From: Diabrotica undecimpunctata | Taxonomy: Eukaryota > Arthropoda > Insecta > Coleoptera > Chrysomelidae | DNA length: 64,000 nucleotides | NCBI RefSeq assembly: GCF_040954645.1 | Contig: NC_092807.1 | Span: forward strand, 4,795,187-4,859,186 | Reading direction: 5' to 3' | Shown: positions 1-12,600 of the stretch, piece by piece | How positions within the stretch are numbered: position 1 is the stretch's first letter | Layout of the letters: every line of letters begins with the position of its first letter | The notes under the pieces: generated by a model | The model's input: only the letters and a program-made list of their open reading frames with translations | Told to the model about the DNA's origin: nothing | Databases searched by the model: none | Translations under genes and position numbers: made by a program

Positions 1-481
1 TAATTGTCTTTTTTACCTCTTTTTTTACTTTTTTCTAAATTCAGATCATTATTCGTGCCATTTATTGCAGCCATTTTGCTCGTTTTGTTTACAAGTGACA
101 ATTCCGCGCCGAAACAACATCAGTCGATGACTCTGTGGTTTTCGAATGGAATGGGTATTTATATTAAGCTGTATTATTACAGCAAGTCGAGACTGATGTT
201 TCTGCTTAGAGTGGTGCGTTGACGTATAAAAAACGGATTTATGAAGAAATGCCAATATTGCCAAAAATTGACTCACGTTGTGTCTGAAAAGATCGATTCA
301 ATTGCATTGAATATATATTCGTTTCTGAATATATAATGCCTTTAATTAAGCGCTTCACATCACCTCCACGTGAGATGACCATGTCCTGAAATCATTAAAT
401 GTTTTTTTTTTAATTTCAAGAAAATTAAATCAATCCCTTTGAACGAAAGATTATTTCGTAAGACTATATATATTTTCTTAG
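1..481. other. Transporter intron (5' part), no feature seen
   Basis: AT-rich sequence that ends in a pyrimidine tract and an AG at 480-481, which is the acceptor of the first visible transporter exon. I see no coding similarity, repeat or RNA gene in it. It is inferred to be intron because the exon at 482 starts inside a conserved transporter motif and must have upstream exons outside the window. Confidence 0.5.
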
Positions 482-621
482 CTTATTTGGAGCGATGTTT
501 CCTCTACCCAGGATCATTTACGCCATGGCTTCAGACGGACTAGTGTTCAGATTCCTAGGAAAGGTCAATCCCCGGTTTCAAACACCCGTCATCGGGACGA
601 TCCTAGCAGGTCTACTAACAG
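482..621 (+). CDS. CAT transporter exon with the [10 protein letters not shown] motif
   Basis: The acceptor AG lies at 480-481 and the donor GT at 622-623. The exon carries one base of a split codon, then the highly conserved loop [19 protein letters not shown] and the start of the next membrane helix ([14 protein letters not shown]). It ends in phase 1. Confidence 0.93.
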
Positions 622-3600
622 GTAAGATTCATCATTATGTTCATACTTTTGTAGATACAATTTTGTTGTTTAGGTTTGATGGGAGCCTTATTCGATCTCG
701 AGCAACTCGTCAATATGATGTCAATTGGTACTCTAATGGCTTATACCGTAGTAGCTGCTAGTGTATTACTTTTGAGGTAGGGTTTTCTTTATTTTTAGAG
801 TATACTTGCCATGTTGTAAAGTTGTTTTCGTAATGTGCTTGTTATATGATTCTATGAAGGCAGTAGAAGCGTTAGATAGATACACAAGGCGGGAATTTTA
901 AAACGATTTATTCACTAACTTTATACTGTGACGCAATCACAGAGGAGGCCGTTGAGGTGGGAAATTTTTAATATATATTACTTTAAAAATACCAGGCAAC
1001 TAATTCAGAACAGAAGAGAAATGACAAGCGAGATGGAAACTAAAGCCGACGAACTACAAAAATTAAATAACGAAATATCCAAAGCTGTTAGACAAGACAC
1101 TCGAAAATACAACCAAGAACAAAAATCGAACATACCATTGAGAACATTAGAAGTATGAAAGTATTGAGAAAAAGACTAAGAACGGGGAAACGGTAGATAA
1201 TAAAGATTAAAGATAGAAATGGTCATCTGACAACCAACCAACCAACAAATAGCAGAGAAGATCAAGTACCAGAAATACTACCGTCTACTATTGGAGAATT
1301 TTTAGCCGAAAACATTGAAGATCTTCAGAGACTGGTGACCAGAATAGCAGAGTATGGAAAAGAGTATGGTCTAACAATGAATGTCAAGAAGACGAAATTT
1401 ATGAGAATATCGAAAACTCAAAGAAATAACGAGAATCTTCTAATAAACGAAACCAACGTCGAACAAGTGGACAAATATGCATACCTGGGAACAATGATTA
1501 ACTCCACAAATGATTACAATCAGGAGATAAAAATAAGAATAGAAAAGACTAGAGCAAATTTCAACAAAATGAGAAGAGTTCTATGTACCAGGGATTTAAA
1601 ACTGGAACTAAGAGTTAGGTTGGCGAGGTGCTATGTTTTTTCGACCTTATTTTATGGAATGGAATCTTGGACCTTGAATGCTACATCAATGAAAAAACTG
1701 GAATCATTTGAGCTGTGGGTGTACAGAAGAATTCTGAAAATATCATGGACAGAACACGTCACAAACAAAGAGGTTCTGAGAAGGATGAACAAAGAAATGG
1801 AAATTTTAAATTCAATAAAAACAAAAAAATTGGAATATCTCGGACATATTACACGTGGAGAGAAATACACCTTGCTCCAACTGATCATGCAGGGAAAGAT
1901 CCAAGGAAAGAGAAGCATAGGGAGGCGTAGAATGTCATGGCTGCGCAACCTGAGAGAGTGGTACGGATGTACATCAAATGAACTTTTCAGAGCAGCCGTC
2001 TCAAAAGTTCGAATAGCTATGATGATTGCCAACCTCCGCCGCGGAGATGGCACTTGAAGAAGAAGACTATTGGAGACAACGAAGTAGAGCTGGTGAAAAA
2101 ATACATATTCCTTGTACACGAAATAAAGATCACAAGAGACAACCAAACATGCGAACTACGAAGAAGAATAAACGTAGCATGGGCAGCCTACGTAAAATAT
2201 TTGACCAATGTGTGTTGCCTGTGATGACCTGTGGTGCCGAAACTTTGACATTGACAGCTACAACTTTTAAAACGCTGCAAATAGTTCAGAGGAAAATGTA
2301 AAGGTCAATGCTGAGTATATCGCTTCGTGACCGAGTTAGAAATGAAGACTTAAGACGAAGAACAGGAGTTACCGAAGTAATTTCCCGAATAGCCCCCCTG
2401 AAATGGAACTGAGCCGGACACGTCGCCCGAATCAGTGGTGAAATGTGGACAAAGAGATTGCTTGAGTGGAGGCCGAGGTTAGACAAAAGAAGTAGAGAAA
2501 GACCCCCTACTTGTTGGAGTGACGATCTCAAGAAAATGTCAAGAAATTGGCTACGTTGAAAGATTTCTACCTGGCTAAAACTACAGAAATTATTAACCAA
2601 CAAAAGTGGAATAATTGACATATGACACATGACAGTAGAGACAAATGACAGATAAAAATTTAGAACGAATAATTATGGTCCTCAGCATTTTAACTTTTTA
2701 TTCGGATTGTCTCGTATCATATCGACAATAGATAAAAGTACAGTCCCTGTCCATCCAATTCTTTCTCTAGCAGTACTTCAGGAGGCTGTAGGAGGATGGC
2801 TGTATAGATCGTTTATAAGTACTCTTCATGTGTGTCTATTTAACGAGACAGTGATGTTATTGCTGGCGTGGACTCATATTTAATGTTTGTAATTTTTGCT
2901 TAGATATACAGACGAAGAGAGGAGACCTTACGCTCCCGGGACAGTTAATTCGGACTCTGATGATAATGAACTGTAAGTGTTTTGTGGTCGTTTTAATCGT
3001 TTTTGCTTACTGTTACGTATTTGTCACTTTTCTTTAGGTTCTTTGAACGAGCACATTGGTAGATTAAAATATATAGGAAGCCAACGCCAAATTTGAGTTA
3101 AGCACTAGAGAAATTAAGAGTAATTTTTATCTAAAGATTGAGCTCCATCTGATTGATTTTAGTTAATTGTATGGTGGGAATACATAAAAGTTTCAGCTCT
3201 TTTGATCAGTTTGCAAATGGAACCATATCGTCGGTATACTGCGAAAACCAGGTAAATGTCGGAATACCGAAATCGAGAAAAAAAGTTTTTAAAGTTTAGT
3301 TTTATATTGTGAATTAAGCAGTCAGCTTGTTTTTGATATTAGGTATTCTAGTGAAAGATGCATATATCTGAAATGATTTTCTATCATTAGTTTGAAAAAG
3401 TTGAGACACCTATCTGACTAATCCTAAATTTAAGTTGGAAATGCTATCACTTACCTGGTTTTACCTGTAAATCTAAATAAATCAATTACTCTTCAAATAA
3501 CATATTTAACACAAATATAATAAACCAAGTATAATATTGTCCAGTTTTGTGATCGAGATATGAGGCTTTTACTAGGTAATAGCAATGTTTTAAGGTATTA

Positions 3601-6600
3601 GTCGATATTTAGGACATTTAACTGGTTTTCCCTGAAAATTTTATTAACAGCTGTGTGTAGTTATAGTTATTATTTATATGAATGACAGGCAGTTTTATAG
3701 AAAAAATCAAATTTATTTCGAATATAATAATAACAATATTATTATTATGAGGCTTTCTCGTCCGATTCGTCACTGAAAGCAGGCTCTGGCAAGATGTCTG
3801 TTACATCATTTCCCGTTTTCAAATTACTATACCACCCGTGATATTCCTCCGGTATCACTCCCTTATCACATAGCTGTACCAAATCTCTCTTTTTTGCTAT
3901 GCTAATTGGCAAATGTGCATCATAAAGTGACTGCCGTGCAGTATTAGTAAGAAAATAATTGAAGCTTGTTGATATGTCATAATTAAAATAGATCCTGTTT
4001 GTCTCTTCTTTCACCAATCTCATTCTTTTTATCTTCAACCACATTATTTTTTCGCCGTTTTGGTCTTTTGTCCGGTTTTTAATTAAAGTGTGTGATAAGT
4101 TTTTTAAATTATAAAAGTCGTAGTATTTAAATTCTTTACATTTGTATGGTTCTACACATACTTTTTTATCATCAACCTTGATATTTTTATTTTCTCTTGC
4201 ATTTTAAAAAACAGACAAGTAATCTGGCATCGCATAGATAGATCTGTGTTTTTTAGCGGTTTCGTTACTACTCTGCATAGAGTCAACTTCCATATAGGAA
4301 TGTCCAGACTCTAAAAATTTGCGTTCAATAATATTTAAACGGATTCTGTCTTCTGCAGGTATCAGAAAATAAACTTATTTCACTTACATATTCTGGAACA
4401 CATTTTGATAGGTAGTGGAGTATAATGCTTTCTATTTCAGAACTTCCTTGTCTACCGTTAATTTCTGACCAGTCAAAACAGTAAGCTGCATTTGGTAATG
4501 TGGCTTCATATACACACAAATTGTAGACACATAATTTTCGAGAATAATATAGTTTTCCAGTCAATCCACTTGGAATTTGTAGTACGGCCTGTAGATCGAA
4601 AGTAACTGAAACAAAATCCCGTTGTTCATTAGATCTTTTCTTATCATTTTGTTTTTTAAGATTACATACTTCTTTTCTTTTCTGATGTTCTCTGTAACTG
4701 TCTTCTAAATCCGATTTGTCAGTTGGATTAGCCCTATCATATTTATTACAAACTAAACATTGATCTTTTTTAGCAACAAAAAAGCTTAAATTATAGTTGT
4801 TAGAAAATATTCTTCGATATGTAATTTCGCTAACACCTTCCAGTTTCTTCTGCTCATAGTCATTTATAAAAAGTTGGTACATTTTTCTTATACTTAAATA
4901 TTTGTCCAAATATCTACGCTTTGAACTTTGGCGAATATAATGTGGGCCCATGGTTGGAAAAGATTCAATATGAGCCTTCACGATTTTTCGGGTTTTACTG
5001 CTTGTCTTATTTGGCGGTGTATGCTTGCCTCTTTTATCAGTATCTGCATAACAGCCTTGAATATCAGTTTTTCTTACAACATCTTGTATTAACGACGCTG
5101 ATATACAAAGTGTCTTACAAAGAAATTTCTCACATACCTGTATGTCTTGACCATTCAAAGAAAAGTAACACTTTTTGGAAAATGCACGTGGTTTTTAAAC
5201 TTCAACGAACTGCAACGACTCTCTTTGGTGGCTCCGTTTTAATACGTGCAATAAGAAAATGTTTCTGGCCTATATATTCTAACTTTCAATAATCACGACA
5301 TAGTCTTTGTCTGTAATCTTCGCTGAAATAACTAGCACATTTGTAAAAGCACTCTGAACAATTAACTGGTTTTGGCATTGCTGGTCTATGGTCTTTTTTT
5401 TATCTTATAAGGCAAATCCTCAGCACGCCTCCTTTTTGCGACATTTATTACCCAATCTTTGGGGTTAGCTTTTCTCCAACGTTTTAGTGGACGTACGTCT
5501 TTCCATACTTTGTCAAGAAGTAGATTTAATATCCAACTAGCTATTTCAGTTGACACTAAATTGTTCGTGGGTGCACCTATTTCAGTATCTTTTTTCTCAT
5601 CATTTAGGCTATCAAAGTGTGTAAATCATATAGACTTCCTAGAGAGAGCGATCCCTCTTCACGTGGCTGATATGTGGGGTCTACATCTGAAAAGTCACTA
5701 TCAAAAATGGATTCCATCATTGAGACTATATTGTTCTCAGAATCATCAAGAATTGAACTGCTGTCTTCAGTTATTCTATCTGTGTATGTGTTATAAAGAT
5801 CATTTATGGGTTTAGCTTAGTAACCATTTCTAAATTTTAACTCAACCCGTTTTCAGGTAGAATGAAGTAAGTGTACTTAAAGGTTTTTACTAGTCGATAT
5901 GAAAGAGAAATTTTAATAAATCATACACGTAAAATGTATTAAAGACACTTATCACCTTTTTACTGAATATTACACAAATTATCTGCTGAATGGTAAGTCG
6001 TATCATTTATTGGGTTTTACCTGTATGTAGAGCGGAAAAAGCTGAGAATTTTGGCATACTTAACTCAATATTTTAAAATTTGTCATTTACCTGGTTTTCG
6101 TAGTATACCGACGATATAGTACTTTAGCAAAATAGTGATTTAGTCATGTTATAAAGAGAGATAGATACACATTTGAAGGCAACTATCTAATGCACCAACC
6201 TTTGCAGATTTATTCTGCTTCTCTGTATTATTAAAGCTCTTCGTCTAACCCGATTATCTTGATGATGTTCCGCAGCTTCTCAGTCACTGGTCTTAAAGTC
6301 TGATGCCTTTTTTTATTTTCGTTTCAATGGTGATTTCGCATAACGATTATACAACAGTCGAGTTCGTTAGTCAAGAACCCCCTGCTTTAAGGCGACTTTT
6401 TAAAGCAGATACTTGAACGAAACTTTTTCACGGCTAGAAAATTCACTATTGCTGTCTCTTCCAACGTTAAGCATGTTGACTTTCCTGGCTGGTATGCATA
6501 TTGACGATCGCCGAGTAGTCTCACTCTTAGCAGGTTTGCTTCCTCTATGTTTGTGCTCACATCACTCACATCTAGCCTTTAGATTTGCATGTCGTACGCA

Positions 6601-9600
6601 TTTATCCCGTCATTTAGCCTTCACATTTTTTGCTCTTGAGCGAAGATCACCTTCTTAACATCAGCATAATTTTTGATACGAAATTTCACTCTTCCTATAA
6701 CAAAACATCGTTAACTATCCAACAATCGATTTCCTACAATCGAGAAAACCCAGATTTATCCGTTTTACATAGGGATTTTAACCCAAAGAGTCCATAGGCG
6801 GGTGTTCACTAACACATAATTAGTTTAGGATGTGTTTGCCTCTAACCTCGCATTATGGCTTAGAGACCTAGACCAGAATTACATTTCCAAGCCATTGTAC
6901 CTTCCTGATATATGCAATATAAGTAATTCGATTTTTAGATACAGTGATTCAGACCAGTTGACTCCTGAAAGGACCAATACACATTACATAGCACAATTTT
7001 TGAACTGTGGACGACATTCTGAACCGACGAAGAAGTCACAAAATATTGTGACTTTCAACATTCTTCTTTATTGTAAGTATTTTCTCGTTTATTGATTTAT
7101 TTAAGAAGTTTTTTCCAGATAGTAAAGAAAGAAATGATGCTTCAATTGTGGCCCGAGCTTATAACAACATTTTATTACAGAAACTATGACAAGTTGTCGA
7201 GTAATCGCAAAAAAAAAACAACTCTGCAATACATAACGTCCTCTGACATTTAGAAATTGACAATGTCAGTGTTTAAAGTAAATTCAACTTAAAGCTATGG
7301 AGTATGTAAACAAATGCACGCTGGTAACACGCGTTTGTTCAGGGCCGGACTTATAAATTAAAGATACAATATGTAACGAAATATTGTGCCTACCACATAG
7401 GGTATTACTATGGGGGGTTGAAATCTTAGGACAGAAGTTACTGGGGTGGAGATAGGGCAAGCAAAATAAACGATACTGTGCGAGCGGCACTCAGGGTTTG
7501 TTTGGAGAGCTGGGTCGTGGATAAGTTGAATGGCAAGGGGGCTGGACTAACAAAGGGGGTTCTTACATAAGTCTCTTGGAACAAACGGACAAAAAAACAA
7601 CAGGGAGGACCTCTAGCAATTTAAAATGGACGCCGCTTCGAGGTGCCGAATTATAACGATTACAACAACTAGTTGTAACTATTGAAATAATTATTAAAAA
7701 TACAAAAATGGTTAAGAGACTTTTTTAAAATAAAAAGACAAAATGGTTCAGAGAAATAAATAAAACATTTATTGTGTCTCACCACAAACAGTTACAAAAA
7801 TACAGATGGCACAAAAAACACTATATTAAGAGTTACAGAGATTTATACCGAAATAACAAAGAAAACTCACATGTCATTATTCTTTTACAAACTCGGGAGA
7901 TTCTACAAAAACTTACACTTGTTACTGGGCTATAAACTGTGGCAAATAAAAAATTATTACAAGTAAAGAATTATCTTTTTAAATAAAACTATCATAAAGA
8001 GGTTAACCTTTTTTGAAAAAAACACAACAAACCAATGTCAAAAATGATTAACCTAGCCGTCATAAGATCTACAATATTAATTATCAAAATTTAAATTGTT
8101 ATGAAAGCAATTATTATTAAAATTAAAACACAAAAATAGTTACCTGATTTCACCAAAAAAAAGCACAAAAGTTTCTAAGGGTTGAAACTGGATTGGAAAT
8201 CTCTGAACACGAACAAAAGGAAGTTGTGGCACTGGAACACAAACTTTGGAAACTCGACTTCTTAAAAAACAGGAATAGGTACAGCTGGACAGAATGGCAA
8301 CATTTCAAATTTCACTTTAACGGTAACTATAATTGAACTGCTACTATGATATACTGCTACTGCTATTATATACTCCACTACACACCAGATTTCCATGAAA
8401 AGGGCGAAGAATGAGAAAACCATACAAATTCGACGTAGAATTTTGGACATAACAAAAACTTCTCAGCGATCTCAATGAATGTTTATTTGAAACGCAGAAT
8501 ATTTTAGCGGTTTCGATCAAAGAAAAATATCAAAGAATTTGCGTCCATGATATAAACAACTCTGAAAATAGTTTATTTTACTCGGCGACGCTAAGAGGAA
8601 TTAAAAAAATTACTTTGTCTTTGAGTACGTACGAGGGGATTTCAATATATTTCAAAGAATTTGCAGATGCTACAAATATAAAATATAGTACACCAATTTT
8701 GAGTACAAAGTTTATAAAATTTACTTTCAGAATATTCAGAATTTTTTTTTTTTCAGAATATTATTCAGAATACGTTGTTAACTTTCAGAATCTGATGTAC
8801 TGCTGTCATCCTTAATGTTAATAATGAGGGGTTCAATTTGGGCTTCAATTTAATTCATTTTCCATGATTACAGCAGATATAGCTTCATGGAATAAATTTT
8901 TAATGTCAGCAAATTTAAATGTTGTGTTATTGGCAGCAACATAATTCTTGACTTGCGCCCATACAAGCTCTATTGGATTGAGCTCGCAGTGGTACGGTGG
9001 CAACCTTAACGTTGTTCTATTTGTGCTTCTTACCAGTTCACCTACTATGTACTTATTATATTATCCTTTATGTTGTTTAACGAGTTCGTTCTAAAAGTTG
9101 CACTTTTAACAGCGTTTTTTCAAAGGAAATGTTTTTTGAGTGTAGCCAATTTTTAATATCTGCTTTTTTGTAGCCATAATGGCAATTTTTTCCAATTTTA
9201 TGGAATGGTAATGGGCATTGTCCATCACAATTACTGCATTTTTTTTCCAGCGTTGGTAAAATCTTTTGGAGCCAACTTTCAAATGACTTCCCATTCATCT
9301 CCTCATGGTAGTTTCCACTTTCAAAAGCCCACAGTGGATCCGGAACAAAACCATCCTCACTTTCGATGTGACAGATTATCAATCTTTTATCTTTTCCTAA
9401 AAGTGATATTAAAGATAATAATAAAAAAATTCAAAGTTTATTTTTATTTGAATTACCTGATGGATTTTTTAAGCCTGTCGACAACCCATCCAAAAATGCA
9501 CGTCTTGCAGAAGTCACAAAGCATCCACCCAAACTTTTGATTTTATATGGCCAGCATTTATCCATGTTTCATCCATGTAATAAATTGTTCTATTTTTTGC

Positions 9601-12600
9601 TCGGTATTGTCTTATCTTTTGCAAATAATCTCTTCGCCATATCACAATTTCATTTCTGTCGAGTAGCAAACTGTTTCTTCCTCGTTTTTGAAATGTAAAA
9701 CTTAATTTTCGTAAGAGTTTGTAAAACGTGGTTTTCTTAAAGTTCTTAAGATCTTATATCGTATCTTAGGCTATTATAAATGCTTTAATACACTTACAGG
9801 AATTATTTTTAAAGTAGGGAAAACTTTGCATTGACAATAAATAAGTAAGTTCTTAAAAAAATGCTTTACACTATCAACACACGACCTAACGATTAACAAA
9901 TCAACAAACCAAAATACACTTTTGCACCATAACTACTGTGACTCTTCATTCGACAGACGACGGAGCGGAAAAACGAAGTGCGTGCCTGGTAGCCCAATAG
10001 ACATGACTAAGATAGTTCCATAATTTATGGCCAATAGGAAGGCGTCACGTGCAGACTCAAATATCACGCGGTGACTTGTGTTTAATCTGTCCGTAGCTTG
10101 AAGTTAAATTTACTTTAGGTCTATATAGAACTCAATTGAGTTAAGTAATGGATTCGATCGTTACTTGATGGAAATTCTTTTTATCTAACAATAAAACACT
10201 GTAAACTTTTTTTTTCGACATTTCCATAAAATTTTTTTATTATTTATTGTCACTACAACTCCTTCTGTTCTGCCTTTCTCAAGTGATCAATTTTTGGTAG
10301 GCGTTTACACTTATAGTCTGTGTAGTATTATATCTGCATTTCCATAGATTCTAATAAAGATAGACCGTTTTGTGTTGTGCTATACGTTTGTTAAAAATTC
10401 TACCAGTTTGCCCCAACTGTTCTTACAAAGCACTGTTAAACAAAGCAAGCAGTGAAGTCGACTGTTAAGAAGCAGCAGAGTCAAGAGAAAGAAGACATAT
10501 TTGCAGACATCTTAGCAGATTATATTGTTGTTTTTTCGTTGTTTTTAATCTTTGGCTCAATATCAGTCGTCTCAATATCATCATCATCATAAGTGGCTCG
10601 ACAATCCGTTGTGGATCTTGGCCTGCTTACAAAGAAGTCGCCGCTCCTGTCGATTCGTGGCAACTTCCCTATATCCAGCCCATCTAAGTCTCTTTAGTGC
10701 ACTTTAACGAATTTCACAATATCTGGATTGGTGTATAACTGATATAGTTCAAAGTTGTATCTTCGACGCCACAGCCCATTTTCATTTACGGCCCCAAAAA
10801 TCTTCCTAAGAATTTTTCTCTCAAATATCACTATCTTAAAATAAAAGTGAAAATTAGCAGCTCACTTATTGAATGAGATTTTTATCTTTGAAATATTTCA
10901 ACGTATCCATCTCAATTTTTAAATTCTTGAAATAATTAACACCAATATTTTGTAGATATTTGATTTCACTTATAGTTTTGTCATTTTTTAGGCGTAACAT
11001 GCATCCTTATTGGTCTCAGTGCAATATATTTAAAAGATCCTATATCAGAGGGCCAAACGTGGGCCATTGCGTTGGCGTCTACAGCTATTGGTGTAGCTTG
11101 CATCTTGATCATGTCGATAGCTACTCAGCCCGTTTCCAGACAGGAACTTAGTTTTAAAGTAAGTAATAATAATGTATGTATACCTGTTTTTCTATCGCAC
11201 CTCAACTTTCTGATAAAAATGCATAAATTAAGAAAGTGCAATTGTTTTTTATTAATATATCGACCTACAAATATGATTTAAAAATAAATAAACCCATGTA
11301 ACGAAGTAAGTAAGGACTCGATAGGGAATTTAGCGCGAACCAACCTGCAGAATACTAGCAATTTACACGTATGGTATTTTTCATATAAAAATGCGTGCAC
11401 GTCACTCAAGATTTACGACGTCAGAACCCCACAGTGTTGCCAAAACATCAGAATAGTTAGTAAGTGAGGACTTTTTAAAATGTCAACTATTTGTCAAACT
11501 TTTATATAACAGTACTACTGCAACACACTAAAATACATAAGAAAACGTTTTAATACAAAATTATATATTCTAAATTTTAAACTTACCTGTTTTAGGGCTT
11601 TAATAGTAAAAACGTCCCGCCATTATTTCTTGTTCAAAATAATCTATCTTATATGAAAGCTTATCAGCTTTCTAAAGACTATTTAAATGTTTTAGCATAG
11701 CACAATCACAATACACAACAATAATTAGTTTTTAAAACTATTAATCTAAATTTAATATGTATTTATAAATACAATTTATTAATATATATTATATTATGAT
11801 CAAATTGTGCAAGAAATCAAAACATAAACAAATTTCTTACTCTAAAAAAGCGGCAACACTTTATACACTTTTGCCACACGCTGAACTGTCAATAAAATTT
11901 TAAGTATTCCTGTATCAGTTGCGTAGAATTGTTTAATCTGTTTAATTCAAATTATTATTTTGTGGAATATTAGACTTAAAGAGTTATTTCATAAAATTTA
12001 TATTATTAATAGTAACAAATGTTTTTGGTTATTTAATCAATATAATTCTAAAATTCCCAATATACTGATGATAACATTTTTCTCATTATTATACCATGTT
12101 GACGCCTATGAAAGATCGAGCAGTTCCGTATGGGTTTCGTATTATTAGCTGTGTTAGGAAAATTTGAACTCTAAGGTTGACGTTCTGGAAATTTTAAATA
12201 TAAGTGACGTTACTTTATATAAATTGTGACGTGCACGCATTTTTATATGAAAAATACTATATGTGGATCTGATGCCATTCAATTCTTCCACGGAACTATT
12301 TTTTCAGAACCTGCTAAATTTGTGACACTCAGTTTTGGATTGATTGGTAGCTCACTGCTCAATTCAGTGCTTTTAATATTCGCTAGAAAACCAATTTATT
12401 TAAACATTGCCTGGGGCTCGAGTAGTTACTATTCCAGGCCCTATTGGAAAAAAATTCACAATCTTACGTTTTTCTTCTATATTTCTCAGTTGTTCTAGTG
12501 CGTTTGCTCTGCATCTGTTGCCATACCTGATTCCTTCTCTCGAGTATTTGTGCACATTCTTCATCATAGCAACCTTCACACCATTCCATACTGATCATAA

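Noticed and set aside
1652..2146. Minus-strand open frame over LINE A
   Set aside because: It is antisense to a well-recognised reverse transcriptase end; no independent motifs.
3038..3058. Possible 21-nt micro-exon of the transporter after the exon ending at 2972 (reads LFFERAH)
   Set aside because: It is bounded by AG and GT, but joining it to the exon at 6939 creates a TGA at the junction, and reading on gives a stop after Trp. It could only form a truncated isoform; nothing else supports it.
7340..7365. hAT transposon end (CAGGGCCGGAC)
   Set aside because: No matching inverted end or 8-bp duplication was found in the intron.
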